Below are positions 33,041-40,815 of a DNA stretch of 45,405 nucleotides, piece by piece. The position numbers and the translations under genes were made by a program. The notes under the pieces were generated by a model, which saw nothing but the letters and a program-made list of their open reading frames with translations, was not told the DNA's origin and searched no databases. Numbering within the stretch: the stretch's first letter is position 1; every line of letters begins with the position of its first letter. This stretch comes from Streptomyces sp. AC550_RSS872. Its GTDB lineage: Bacteria; Actinomycetota; Actinomycetes; Streptomycetales; Streptomycetaceae. The stretch lies in NCBI RefSeq assembly GCF_019049285.1, contig NZ_JAGMUL010000050.1, positions 105,680 to 151,084 on the forward strand, read 5' to 3'.

Positions 33041-34326
33041 GGTGTGAGTCCTTCGGGCGCCGGTGCGGGGTCGGCGGTGTGGTCGAGGGTGGCCACGAAC
33101 GTGCGGGCCGGGGCCAGGAAGTGGGCGGACGCCTGCGCGATGTGGGCGTCCGTCACCTCGGCCAGCGCGTCCGGGTAGCGGGTCAGCCAGTCCAGGTCCA
33201 GGCCGCCCGCCGCGAAGCCCGCGAGGGCGCTGGCCTCCTCCGCCCGGGTGGCGAGGGCGAAACGGGTGAACCCGGCCGCGTACCGGCGGGCGCGGTATGC
33301 CTCCCGGGGCGTGGGCCCGGCTTCGGCCAGCTCGGCGAGGCAGGCGGTGACCTCCTCGGCGAGCCGCTGTCCCGTGCCGGGCGCGCCGGCGCAGTCGATC
33401 TCCAGCCAGCAGCCGGCGCGGTTCTGCCGGATCCGGGCGTCGACGGCGTACGCGAGCCCGTGCCGCTCGCGCAGCCGCCGGGTGAGCCGGGAGGAGGCGT
33501 GGCCGCCGAGGACGACCTGCGCGAGGTGCAGCGCGGTGTGCCCGGGGTCGGGGGCGGGGACGGCCGGGCCGGCGGTGAGCAGGAGCGCCTGGTCGGTGGA
33601 CGGGTCGTGCAGGGCGAGCCGTCCCGGCGCGGGCTCACTGCGCGGGAAGGGCGGCAGGACCAGTCCGGACGGGCCGCCGGACCACGCGTCCAACTCCTCG
33701 CGCACCCGCGCCAGTACGCGCTCCGTGGACTCGCCGCCCAGCACCAGGAGTACGGCTCCCCGGGGGACGATCACCCGGCTGTGCAGGGCGAGCAGGTCCA
33801 CCTCCGCAGTTCCGGTGCCGGGGTCGTCGTCGACCAAGGGGTGCGGGCCGCCGAAGGCACGGCGGAGCTGGGCTCGGCGCAGGCGGGTGCGGGGGCCGGG
33901 GGGCGGCTGTGGCGCGGTCGCTGTCAAAGCGGGGGGCGGGGGCGGTCCGTACGACGGCCGTAGCAGCAGGTCGGCGAGCAGCTCCAGGGCGCCCGGCAGT
34001 TCCTCCCCCGGCACGCTCACCGACAGCACCAGCTGCTCGGCGGTCACCACGGTGCTGAACTCCGCCCCGAGGTCGGCCGCCCGGTCGGCCACGGCCTGTC
34101 GGTCGCGGACGGTCGTGGCAGTGCCGAGACGGGCCGCGAGCAGGTCCTGCGCGGGGCGGAGGCCGGGCTCGGTGCGGGCGTACGGCAGGACGAGCCGGAG
34201 CTCGGCGAGGGGGGCGCCCGGCACATGCACGAGGGCGGTGTCCAGGCCGTTCGGCAGGGTCGTGCGGAAGGTGTCGCGGGCGGCGGGCCGCCGTGGCGCC
34301 GGGCGGGTCGGCGAGGTGACCGTCAT
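33037..34326 (-). CDS. M16-like subunit without the zinc motif (429 aa)
   Basis: Insulinase/MPP-type fold: T-F-R-T-T-L-P-N-G-L-D-T-A-L, A-E-L-R-L-V-L-P-Y, G-A-V-L-L-V-L-G-G, H-T-A-L-H-L-A-Q-V-V-L-G-G-H-A-S-S-R-L and L-R-E-R-H-G-L-A-Y-A-V, which is the common C-terminal motif of the family. The H-x-x-E-H zinc site is absent, so it is likely the non-catalytic half of a heterodimer with the next upstream gene, as in bacterial and mitochondrial M16B pairs. ATG at 34326 overlaps the stop of that gene (ATGA). Inferred role: binding and removal of the precursor leader. Confidence 0.85.
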   Translation of the reverse strand: MTVTSPTRPAPRRPAARDTFRTTLPNGLDTALVHVPGAPLAELRLVLPYARTEPGLRPAQDLLAARLGTATTVRDRQAVADRAADLGAEFSTVVTAEQLVLSVSVPGEELPGALELLADLLLRPSYGPPPPPALTATAPQPPPGPRTRLRRAQLRRAFGGPHPLVDDDPGTGTAEVDLLALHSRVIVPRGAVLLVLGGESTERVLARVREELDAWSGGPSGLVLPPFPRSEPAPGRLALHDPSTDQALLLTAGPAVPAPDPGHTALHLAQVVLGGHASSRLTRRLRERHGLAYAVDARIRQNRAGCWLEIDCAGAPGTGQRLAEEVTACLAELAEAGPTPREAYRARRYAAGFTRFALATRAEEASALAGFAAGGLDLDWLTRYPDALAEVTDAHIAQASAHFLAPARTFVATLDHTADPAPAPEGLTP

Positions 34327-35711
34327 GGGGCGACTCCCTCCAGGGTGTGGATGGTTCGGGGTGCGGCGAGCAGGGCGCGGGCGGCGGACGACACGTCGGC
34401 GGCGGTGACGGCGGCCAGGCGGCGGGGGATGGCGTCGGGGCCCGCACCCTCGCGGTCACCGTCGCCCTTGCTCGCCCCTCCGCCGTCGCCCTTGCCGGCG
34501 CTGTCGCAGTCGCTGTAGCTGTCGCTGCCGTTCGGGAAGAGCAGCGCGGCGCGGCCGTGGGTGACGGCGCGGGCGGTGAGCGAGTCGGCCTGGCGGTAGC
34601 AGGCGGCGCGCAACACCGTCACCGCCCGCCGGAGTTCGGGTCCGTCCGGCGGGGCGGCCGCCAACGCGCCGAGGGCGTCCAGCCACCGGCCGACGGCTTC
34701 CTCGGTGCCGATGCCGGGTGCCCTGCCGAGCAGGACGAGCGCGAGGTCGGGGGCGGCCGAGGCGAGCCACTGCCCCTGGTAGCCGCACATCACGCTCGCC
34801 GCGTCCACGGCCCCTCGCTCGGCGACCAGTCGGCGCAGCCGACCGCGGCGCAGGATCTCGCAGAGGACGACCTGGGCGAGGTACGGGCCGAGCCCCTGGC
34901 GGGGATCGGCGAGGGCGTGTCCGATGGCGACGCCGTTCCTGCCGTAGGGGATGGCGGGCGGGGGTTCGTCCCCGCCGCGTTCCCGCCGCTCCCGGTGCTC
35001 CCGGTGCTCCCGGTGCTCCCGGTGCTCCCGTCGTACGCTCGGAACGGCCGGCCCGGAATCCCGCGCCCCTCGGCCGCACGCCTCGCCCCACGTCCCGAAC
35101 TCCCGCTCCACCAGCTCCCCGACCAGCCCGGCGTCCACATCCCCCACCACGGACAGCACGGCCCGCTCGGGCCGGTAGTGGCGTCGGAAGAACGTCTCCG
35201 CCTCCCCGGCCGTGGCGTCGCGCAGTTCCGCCGTCGTGCCGTAGGCGTCCCGAGCGCCGGGGTGGAGTGCGGTGAGCACGGTGTCCCACAGGCGGCTGCC
35301 GGCCCCGGCGGCACGGATCTCCTCGCCGATGACGGTCACCTCGGAGCGCACGGTCTCGGTCGACGGCTCGAAGCGGAGCAGCCGGCGGGCCTCGTGGGCG
35401 AGGACATCGGGCAGCGCGTCGGCGGGCACCACGGTGTGGAAGACGGTGTGGTCACGGTGGGTCTCGGCGTTGCACATGCCGCCGACCTCCTGGACGAGGG
35501 CGACGAAGGAGTCGTCGTCCCCGGACCCGGCCCCGGACCCGTACGACTGGTCACGCGGGAACATCAGGTGCTCCACGAGATGCGCCATGCCGTGCCCGCC
35601 GGCCGGATCGTCGTCGCCGCCCGCGGCGACGGTCAGCGCCACGGCCACGAGCCCGCGTCCGGGTGCCTCCTCGGTGACCAGCCGCAGACCGCTCTCCAGC
35701 CGGAGGCTCAC
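34323..35711 (-). CDS. Zinc-dependent M16 peptidase (462 aa)
   Basis: Catalytic M16B peptidase. The inverted zinc motif H-L-V-E-H is at about residues 44-48, with the third ligand Glu in V-I-G-E-E-I. Other family parts are L-E-S-G-L-R-L-V-T-E-E, C-N-A-E-T-H-R-D-H-T-V-F and A-V-L-S-V-V-G-D-V-D. The two halves are joined by a low-complexity linker with four R-E-H units encoded by a 9-bp tandem repeat, and a second Gly/Asp/Lys-rich insertion (S-A-G-K-G-D-G-G-G-A-S-K) lies near the C-terminus. GTG start overlaps the methyltransferase stop. With its inactive partner it is the candidate leader peptidase of the RiPP cluster. Confidence 0.87.
   Translation of the reverse strand: MSLRLESGLRLVTEEAPGRGLVAVALTVAAGGDDDPAGGHGMAHLVEHLMFPRDQSYGSGAGSGDDDSFVALVQEVGGMCNAETHRDHTVFHTVVPADALPDVLAHEARRLLRFEPSTETVRSEVTVIGEEIRAAGAGSRLWDTVLTALHPGARDAYGTTAELRDATAGEAETFFRRHYRPERAVLSVVGDVDAGLVGELVEREFGTWGEACGRGARDSGPAVPSVRREHREHREHREHRERRERGGDEPPPAIPYGRNGVAIGHALADPRQGLGPYLAQVVLCEILRRGRLRRLVAERGAVDAASVMCGYQGQWLASAAPDLALVLLGRAPGIGTEEAVGRWLDALGALAAAPPDGPELRRAVTVLRAACYRQADSLTARAVTHGRAALLFPNGSDSYSDCDSAGKGDGGGASKGDGDREGAGPDAIPRRLAAVTAADVSSAARALLAAPRTIHTLEGVAP
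34991..35026. repeat. 9-bp tandem repeat in the M16 peptidase gene
   Basis: Four exact units of CCCGGTGCT (plus strand) followed by a partial unit; they encode repeated R-E-H in the linker. In-frame, so copy-number change would only alter linker length. Confidence 0.9.
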
Positions 35712-36517
35712 GGCAGCGGCCGGTAGACGGAGACGCACATCTTGCGGCTGTCGCCCCCGTCGAAGGGCTGCTCGCGCCAGCCGGAGTAGCGGGCGGACAG
35801 TTCCAGGCGGGCGATCCCGGCGAGCAGGTCCAGCTCGCTCGGCCACAGGTAACGCATCACCGTGGTCGCGGACTTGGGCGGCTCGCCGTCGAGGAAGAGG
35901 GTGTTGTGCACCATCATGTTCTGCGAGGCGGGCAGCACCCCGATCGACTCGATCATGGCGCCCCGTCCGGCGACGGGGTACGTGCTGATCTCGTTCTTCT
36001 TCTGTACGTGGTAGTCGCTGGGGTCGAACGTCTCGATCACGACGTGTCCCTCCGGCGCGGTGTGCCGGGCCACGGCGTGCATGAGGGCGATCTGCTCGTC
36101 CGGGGTGACCGCGCAGCACAGGGAGTTGAAGGGCGCGAGGACGACGTCGAAGGTACGGCCCAGGTCGAGGGCGGCGAAGTCGGCGTGCACGGGGGTGATC
36201 CGGGCGTCGGGGTCCTTCTCGGCGAGCCGGGCGAGCATGCCCTCGGAGGAGTCGACGCCGTGTACCCGGAAGCCCTTGTCGGCGAGCGGCAGCGCCACCC
36301 GGCCGGTACCGACGCCGAGTTCGAGCACGCTCGCACCCGGTGCGGTGAGGGTCAGGAGGAAGTCCGCGATGTCCTCCAGGTCCGGGGTGGAGGGGTAGAT
36401 CTCGTCGTACACCTCGGCGAGGGCGTCGCTGTAGGCGGTGGTCAGGGCGGTGCCGAGCCCGCCGGACACGGCGTCCGCCGGGGTGTCGGCCGGGGCCTCG
36501 GTGGTCGTCGTGGTCAT
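35708..36517 (-). CDS. SAM-dependent methyltransferase (269 aa)
   Basis: Class I methyltransferase: motif I V-L-E-L-G-V-G-T-G-R-V-A-L-P-L, acidic ribose-binding V-H-G-V-D-S-S-E-G-M-L, motif II F-D-V-V-L-A-P-F-N-S-L and V-V-I-E-T-F-D-P-S-D. A Thr-rich N-terminus of about 25 residues precedes the fold. In lexapeptide-type pathways the matching enzyme dimethylates the N-terminal amino group of the finished peptide; the same role is inferred here. ATG at 36517 overlaps the stop of the HopA1-type gene (ATGA). Confidence 0.9.
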   Translation of the reverse strand: MTTTTTEAPADTPADAVSGGLGTALTTAYSDALAEVYDEIYPSTPDLEDIADFLLTLTAPGASVLELGVGTGRVALPLADKGFRVHGVDSSEGMLARLAEKDPDARITPVHADFAALDLGRTFDVVLAPFNSLCCAVTPDEQIALMHAVARHTAPEGHVVIETFDPSDYHVQKKNEISTYPVAGRGAMIESIGVLPASQNMMVHNTLFLDGEPPKSATTVMRYLWPSELDLLAGIARLELSARYSGWREQPFDGGDSRKMCVSVYRPLP

Positions 36518-37575
36518 CGTGTGTCTCCCGGGCGGGTGTCGAGGTTGTTCTGGGGGTGCAGCGGGTCGATTCCGGCCTCGTGGAAGGCCTGCACGACGAA
36601 CTCCGCGCGGGTACGCGGGCCGTCGGCCAGGGCGTGTGCGATGAGTCCGGAGGCGAGGGCGAAGGCGCGGTGCTGGCCGAAGCTCATGCCGTTCTGGCCG
36701 GGGCGCGGATCCTCGGGGTCCCAGGCGGCGGCGACCCCGGGCGCCAGGTCCTCGGTGAACACCGAGGTGGCGGGGCCGGTCAGGGTGCCGGCGTGCGGGG
36801 CCACGGCGGCCGCGACCGCGTGCTCGCCGGGGCGGTGGTCGCCGTGCAGGTACACCACGACGGCGTCGCGGCGCGGGAAGTCCTGCGGGTCGGAGAGCAC
36901 CTTCGCGTGGTACCGGGCGCCCGCCGCCTCCAGCGCGTCGAGCGCCGCGCCCCACAGCACGACGGCCGCGTCCGCGTCCCGCGCGTGCAGGAAGAGCCGG
37001 CGTACGGCGCCCGCGGGGCGGGGCAGCGGGCGGGAGCCCATGACGTAGAAGAACCCGGGGGACAGTGCGGGCCGTGCGGCCTCCAGCGCGAGTTCGACGT
37101 ACTCGCCGGGCGCGGGCGGCGTGGTCGGGGCGAGCAGCCGGTCGGCCGGTACACGCGTGGTGACCTCCGCGAGGCGTACGACGAGCTGGTCGCCGTCCGG
37201 CCGCGACAGCACCTCGACGAGGCGGCCCCGGGTGGGCGTGGTCCGGTGCGGCACTGCGGCTGCGAGCCGCTCCTCCAGGGCCGGGTCGCGCAGGGTGCGC
37301 CGGGGCGGCGGGCCGTCGGGCAGGGCGCCGCCCTGGTGGCGGCCCGCGTGGAGTTCCTCGTACAGCGCGTTGGTGAGCCTGCCGCGCAGGTCGCGCGGGC
37401 TGTCGGCGGTCACCGTGCGCCCGGCGACGGTGGCCTCACGGGCGCCGGGTGCGACGGCGACGGCACCGAGGGCGGCGGCCAACCGGGGTGCGAGGCCCCG
37501 GTACCGGACGCCGGGGGACGCGTCCGGTACCGGGGAGTCCAGGAGGGGGTGGGGCGGGGGGACGGCGAGGGTCAT
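36514..37575 (-). CDS. HopA1-family lanthipeptide lyase (353 aa)
   Basis: Related to the type III effector HopA1: D-L-R-G-R-L-T-N-A-L-Y-E-E-L-H-A-G, G-F-F-Y-V-M-G-S-R-P, R-L-F-L-H-A-R-D-A-D-A-A, R-Y-H-A-K-V-L-S-D-P and R-D-A-V-V-V-Y are typical, followed by G-Q-N-G-M-S-F-G-Q-H-R. In class V lanthipeptide synthesis a HopA1-type protein removes phosphate from phospho-Ser/Thr to give the dehydro residues. It works with a separate kinase, here the next upstream gene. ATG at 37575 overlaps the kinase stop. The pairing of HopA1 with a phosphotransferase is the main mark of the class. Confidence 0.88.
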   Translation of the reverse strand: MTLAVPPPHPLLDSPVPDASPGVRYRGLAPRLAAALGAVAVAPGAREATVAGRTVTADSPRDLRGRLTNALYEELHAGRHQGGALPDGPPPRRTLRDPALEERLAAAVPHRTTPTRGRLVEVLSRPDGDQLVVRLAEVTTRVPADRLLAPTTPPAPGEYVELALEAARPALSPGFFYVMGSRPLPRPAGAVRRLFLHARDADAAVVLWGAALDALEAAGARYHAKVLSDPQDFPRRDAVVVYLHGDHRPGEHAVAAAVAPHAGTLTGPATSVFTEDLAPGVAAAWDPEDPRPGQNGMSFGQHRAFALASGLIAHALADGPRTRAEFVVQAFHEAGIDPLHPQNNLDTRPGDTR

Positions 37576-38789
37576 CGGGGGGTGCTCCCGTTCCGGGCGG
37601 TCGAGGTGTCGTCCGAGGCGTGTGTGTCGCCCGCGAGCGTCAGGCCGAGAGTGCGTGCCGCGGCGGCCGGGCCGAGGAGGACCGTGCGGCCGATGCCGGC
37701 CGCCGCGCGGGCGACCGGGTTGAGCGTGGCGTGGGACTCGGCCGTGGCGATCAGTCGGTCGAACATGTGCCACCCGGCGTAGGCGGCGGCCCGTTCGGGC
37801 AGCCCGGCGTCGGGCGTACGCGACTCCAGGTAGCCCTGCCAGAAGGCACTGATCCGGGGCAGATGGCGGCGCAGACTGGCCGAGCCGCGCGCCACGATCT
37901 CCTGGTGCGACAGCCCGAACCCGGCGGTGTCGCCCTCTCGTTGGGGCGTGCCCTCGCCCGTCGGCGCGAACACGGAGTACGTGGCGTGGAAGAGCCACTC
38001 CCCGGCGAACGCGCCCACGTCCCGCGCGGGGTCGGCGAGCCGGAACTCCTCCCAGTCGCACAGATACAGGTCCCCGGCCCCGTCCTCCGCCCGGATGAAC
38101 TGGTCGAACCGCAGGTCGCAGTGGGTCGGCGCGTGCGGCACGGTCTTCTCCAGGTCCCGCAGCCGGTGCAGCGCCGCGACGACCTCGGTGTCGTCCTGGA
38201 CCAGCTGCCAGGCGGCGATCTGCGCCATGCTGCGCTCCTGGACGGCGCTCCAGGGCAGGGCCTTCAGCCAGGCCAGCGGCGGCAGCGGGGCCGCGCCGGT
38301 GTCCACGTCCTCGGCGGGGCCGAGACCGTGCAGGGCGCCGACGGCCCGCCCGGCCGCGCGGCACAGCTCGTCGTCGAAGTCGCCGTCCAGCGCCAGCTCG
38401 GCCCCGGAGCGGGCGCCCGGCACCAGACGGTGCACGGTCACCCCGGCCGCGCGGTCCGCGCCGAGCAGCGCCGGCGAACGCAGCGGCGAACCCGGCGGCA
38501 GCCGCAGCTCCGCCAACTCCTCGAAGCTGAGGGCGCGTTGGAGTTCGGGGCAGTCGCCGTCCGGCGTGAGGGCGACCGTCTTGACGAAGACCTGCTCGCC
38601 GGTCGTGGTCGGACCGGCCCAGTTGTCGTTGCGGCCGCCGAACGCGGTGACCGCCGCCGCGTCGAGGCGGCCGAGACCGAGCCGCTCCAGCAGCGCGTTC
38701 ACGGCGGGCACGGTCTCCAGCTCGGTGGGCCGGTAGCGCTGCCGCGTGGGCGGCCGTTCGGTCGTCACCGGCTCGGCAGTGGTGGTCAT
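37572..38789 (-). CDS. APH-type kinase of the lanthipeptide cluster (405 aa)
   Basis: Aminoglycoside-phosphotransferase-like kinase. The nucleotide Lys lies in Q-V-F-V-K-T-V-A-L, the catalytic loop is T-H-C-D-L-R-F-D-Q-F-I and the metal-binding Asp is in L-Y-L-C-D-W-E-E-F-R-L-A-D-P-A-R-D. In the class V pathway this enzyme phosphorylates Ser and Thr of the precursor before elimination by the HopA1-type lyase. Both key Asp residues are present, so it should be active. ATG at 38789 overlaps the preceding stop. The C-terminal 40 residues are Ala/Thr-rich and probably disordered. Confidence 0.88.
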   Translation of the reverse strand: MTTTAEPVTTERPPTRQRYRPTELETVPAVNALLERLGLGRLDAAAVTAFGGRNDNWAGPTTTGEQVFVKTVALTPDGDCPELQRALSFEELAELRLPPGSPLRSPALLGADRAAGVTVHRLVPGARSGAELALDGDFDDELCRAAGRAVGALHGLGPAEDVDTGAAPLPPLAWLKALPWSAVQERSMAQIAAWQLVQDDTEVVAALHRLRDLEKTVPHAPTHCDLRFDQFIRAEDGAGDLYLCDWEEFRLADPARDVGAFAGEWLFHATYSVFAPTGEGTPQREGDTAGFGLSHQEIVARGSASLRRHLPRISAFWQGYLESRTPDAGLPERAAAYAGWHMFDRLIATAESHATLNPVARAAAGIGRTVLLGPAAAARTLGLTLAGDTHASDDTSTARNGSTPR

Positions 38790-39727
38790 GGTGTGGCTCC
38801 CCCGGGGACCGCGCGGCGGCCCTCCTCGTCGATCAGGTCAGCGATGAAGGCGGTGTAGTCGGTGAGTTCGTCGCTCCAGCCGCAGTACGCGGCGAAGTCC
38901 CGCATGTGCAGGGCGATCCGCAGCACGGCGGCCCGGGCCGCCCTCTCCCGGTCCACGCCGGGCCCGTACGCGTCGAGCAGCACGCCGGGCAGATCGGGAC
39001 CTGAGCCGCCGTCGCCGAACACCGGTACCGCCCAGGCCAGTTCGGCCAGGTCGCCCAGCAGCCAGCCCAGGTCCAGCTCGGGCGGGCCGGCCCCCAGGTC
39101 CTCCCCGGTCAGCAGCGCCACCGGACCCCGGTGCAGGGGCGGGACCAGCGCGCCGAGGGAGGCGAAGCCGTGGACGAGGACCGTCTCGCCGGGGGCGGTC
39201 AGCTCGGCGCACCAGGCGCGCAGCCGTTCCAGCCGGGCGGGCCCCCAGGCGCGTACGACGTGCTCACGCAGTCGGCGGACGGCGGGCTCGGGCGCGTCCG
39301 GGCGGCCCTGGCCCTCGACGAAGGACCGCAGTCGCGCGAGCGCGGGCGGAACGTCGGCCGTGGGCGCGTCCGTCGCGTGCAGCTCACGCAGCGCGGCGCC
39401 CGCCGCGGCCAGCGCGTGCGCGACCAGCAGCCGTGCCCGCGGCCGCGCGTCACGCAGCCAGGCGGCGGCCGAGTACGGCCCGTCCGCGAGATGGGCGAGA
39501 CCGTCGCCCGCGGGGCGCGCGGTGGCGAGACAGGCACCCCGGGGCACGTACGACACGAAGGGCGCGGTCAGTGGTTCGGCACGGTCCGAGCCCGGCCCGT
39601 GCCACCACTCGTAACGCCCGTCGGCGGTACGCGTGACGCGGGTGACCTGGAGACCGGTCCCGTACTCGGCGACCGGCTGTGCGGGAGCCGGCGCAGGGGT
39701 GACCGGCCGTCCGATGGCCGCCGTCAC
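38786..39727 (-). CDS. Kinase-like protein lacking the catalytic Asp (313 aa)
   Basis: Corresponds in position and size to the poorly understood third synthetase subunit of lexapeptide-type clusters. The C-terminal half still looks like an APH fold: L-V-H-G-F-A-S-L-G-A-L-V-P-P stands where kinases have H-G-D-x-x-x-x-N, and P-E-L-D-L-G-W-L-L-G-D-L-A-E-L where they have the metal Asp. The change of H-G-D to H-G-F suggests a pseudokinase. Possible roles are peptide binding, support of the active kinase or thioether ring formation; the sequence cannot decide. GTG start overlaps the flavoprotein stop. Confidence 0.8.
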   Translation of the reverse strand: MTAAIGRPVTPAPAPAQPVAEYGTGLQVTRVTRTADGRYEWWHGPGSDRAEPLTAPFVSYVPRGACLATARPAGDGLAHLADGPYSAAAWLRDARPRARLLVAHALAAAGAALRELHATDAPTADVPPALARLRSFVEGQGRPDAPEPAVRRLREHVVRAWGPARLERLRAWCAELTAPGETVLVHGFASLGALVPPLHRGPVALLTGEDLGAGPPELDLGWLLGDLAELAWAVPVFGDGGSGPDLPGVLLDAYGPGVDRERAARAAVLRIALHMRDFAAYCGWSDELTDYTAFIADLIDEEGRRAVPGGATP

Positions 39728-40332
39728 TCCTCCTCCCCCCGCTGCGTCCTCGCGTACGCGCCCACGCACAGCCCCATCAGCTCCGAGAGCGGGACCGCGC
39801 CGCCGTCCTCCCGTTCCCCGGTGCTCGCGCTGACCGCGGGCACGGTCGGCGCGACGACGACACCGGGGCGGGACCGCAGGGTGTCGAGGTGCGCCTGCAC
39901 GACCGGGCTCAGCTGGGCGCGGGGCGGCAGCGAGGGGGCCACGCCGACCAGGGCTGCGGTGGACTGGAGGGCGCACAGCAGCGGGGTGTCGGCGAGCCCG
40001 AGGGCGTAGCGGCTCAGGAAGTGCATCGTCGCCGGGTGGACGAGGACGAGATCGGGCCATGCGGCCAGTTCCACATGCGGTGCGGTGCCGGGTTCCGCGT
40101 CGTTCCAGTCGTCGGTGATCACCTTGTTTCCACAGAGTGTGGATATCGCGTCCGCCGAGACGAACCGGCGGGCGGAACGGGTCAGCACGACCCTCTTCTC
40201 CATCTCCGGAAAGGTGTTGTTCAGCCAGTTGGTCCAGAAGGGCAGGAATGCCACACTGAGCGCTCCGGTGCCCACGAGGAGCACTCGGCGGAATCCGGGA
40301 TCCGCGATACCGGTGGGGTCCGGGACCTCCAT
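39724..40332 (-). CDS. HFCD-type flavoprotein, Cys decarboxylase (202 aa)
   Basis: Flavoprotein of the EpiD/MrsD type: V-L-L-V-G-T-G-A-L-S-V-A near the N-terminus, V-V-L-T-R-S-A-R-R-F, W-P-D-L-V-L-V-H-P-A-T-M-H-F-L-S-R-Y-A in two parts, and A-D-T-P-L-L. The usual P-A-S-A-N-T motif reads H-P-A-T-M-H-F. It is expected to oxidatively decarboxylate the C-terminal Cys of the precursor to an enethiolate, which then closes an aminovinyl-cysteine ring. First gene after the precursor, with AGGAGG before the ATG at 40332. Its leader carries three 11-bp direct repeats. Confidence 0.87.
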   Translation of the reverse strand: MEVPDPTGIADPGFRRVLLVGTGALSVAFLPFWTNWLNNTFPEMEKRVVLTRSARRFVSADAISTLCGNKVITDDWNDAEPGTAPHVELAAWPDLVLVHPATMHFLSRYALGLADTPLLCALQSTAALVGVAPSLPPRAQLSPVVQAHLDTLRSRPGVVVAPTVPAVSASTGEREDGGAVPLSELMGLCVGAYARTQRGEEE

Positions 40333-40351
40333 GGCCGTCCTCCTGGGAAAA

Positions 40352-40384
40352 GCTCGGAAAGTGCTCGTAAAGTGCTCGGAAAGT
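40352..40384 (-). promoter_or_regulatory. Three 11-bp direct repeats ahead of the decarboxylase gene
   Basis: GCTCGGAAAGT, GCTCGTAAAGT and GCTCGGAAAGT lie head to tail, 20-52 bases upstream of the flavoprotein ATG. A period of 11 bp places each unit on the same DNA face, the arrangement used by SARP activators. It could be an internal promoter element, or a leader-RNA feature. Confidence 0.5.
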
Positions 40385-40395
40385 GGTGTGTTGCC

Positions 40396-40437
40396 CGGGG
40401 AGGGACCGGGCCGGCGGCCGGCGCCGGCCCCTCCCCG
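40396..40437 (-). terminator. Hairpin after the RiPP precursor gene
   Basis: CGGGGAGGG and CCCTCCCCG form the outer stem, with CCGG-rich inner pairing. It begins 24 bases after the precursor stop and lies before the decarboxylase gene, fitting partial termination that yields more precursor than enzyme message. Confidence 0.6.
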
Positions 40438-40461
40438 CGGGTCACTGCTCGGGGTGTCCGA

Positions 40462-40680
40462 TCAGCACTTGTTCTCGATGGTCTTGGCGGTCAGCGAGCC
40501 GATGGCCGCGGCGCACTGCTGCGAGGAGCGGGCCGTGATGATGGTCGCGCGGATCGCCCACGGGATGGTCGGGCTGAACGCGGGCGCGGCGTCCTTGCCG
40601 TCGTACAGGCCCAGCTCCTCGGCGGAGGTGTAGGCGGTGTAGCCCTCGAACAGGTCCATCTCGTTCTGCGTGGACTGCAT
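40462..40680 (-). CDS. Class V-type lanthipeptide precursor (72 aa)
   Basis: Short acidic leader (E-M-D-L-F-E-G-Y, S-A-E-E-L-G-L-Y-D) followed by a neutral to basic core with the only two Cys of the protein, Cys56 and the C-terminal Cys72. Nearby ring partners are Ser52/Ser53 (S-S-Q-Q-C) and Thr67 (T-I-E-N-K-C). Cleavage before Phe35 (D-A-A-P-A then F-S-P-T-I-P-W) would give a 38-residue core starting with Phe, in line with the N,N-dimethyl-Phe reported for lexapeptide. ATG at 40680 behind GAGGGAGAG. It heads the operon of modification genes and is followed by a hairpin. Cleavage site and rings are inference. Confidence 0.9.
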   Translation of the reverse strand: MQSTQNEMDLFEGYTAYTSAEELGLYDGKDAAPAFSPTIPWAIRATIITARSSQQCAAAIGSLTAKTIENKC

Positions 40681-40815
40681 GAGTCTCTCCCTCTGGTGAA
40701 TAACCGAAGTGAATTACGGCCGTTTGGTTTCGACCGCTGTCTGCCCGCCGCTGTTCGCTGCGGACAGGAGAAATATGGCCCGCCGAAAAGACCGCCCGCT
40801 ATTGTCAGTTGCGGC

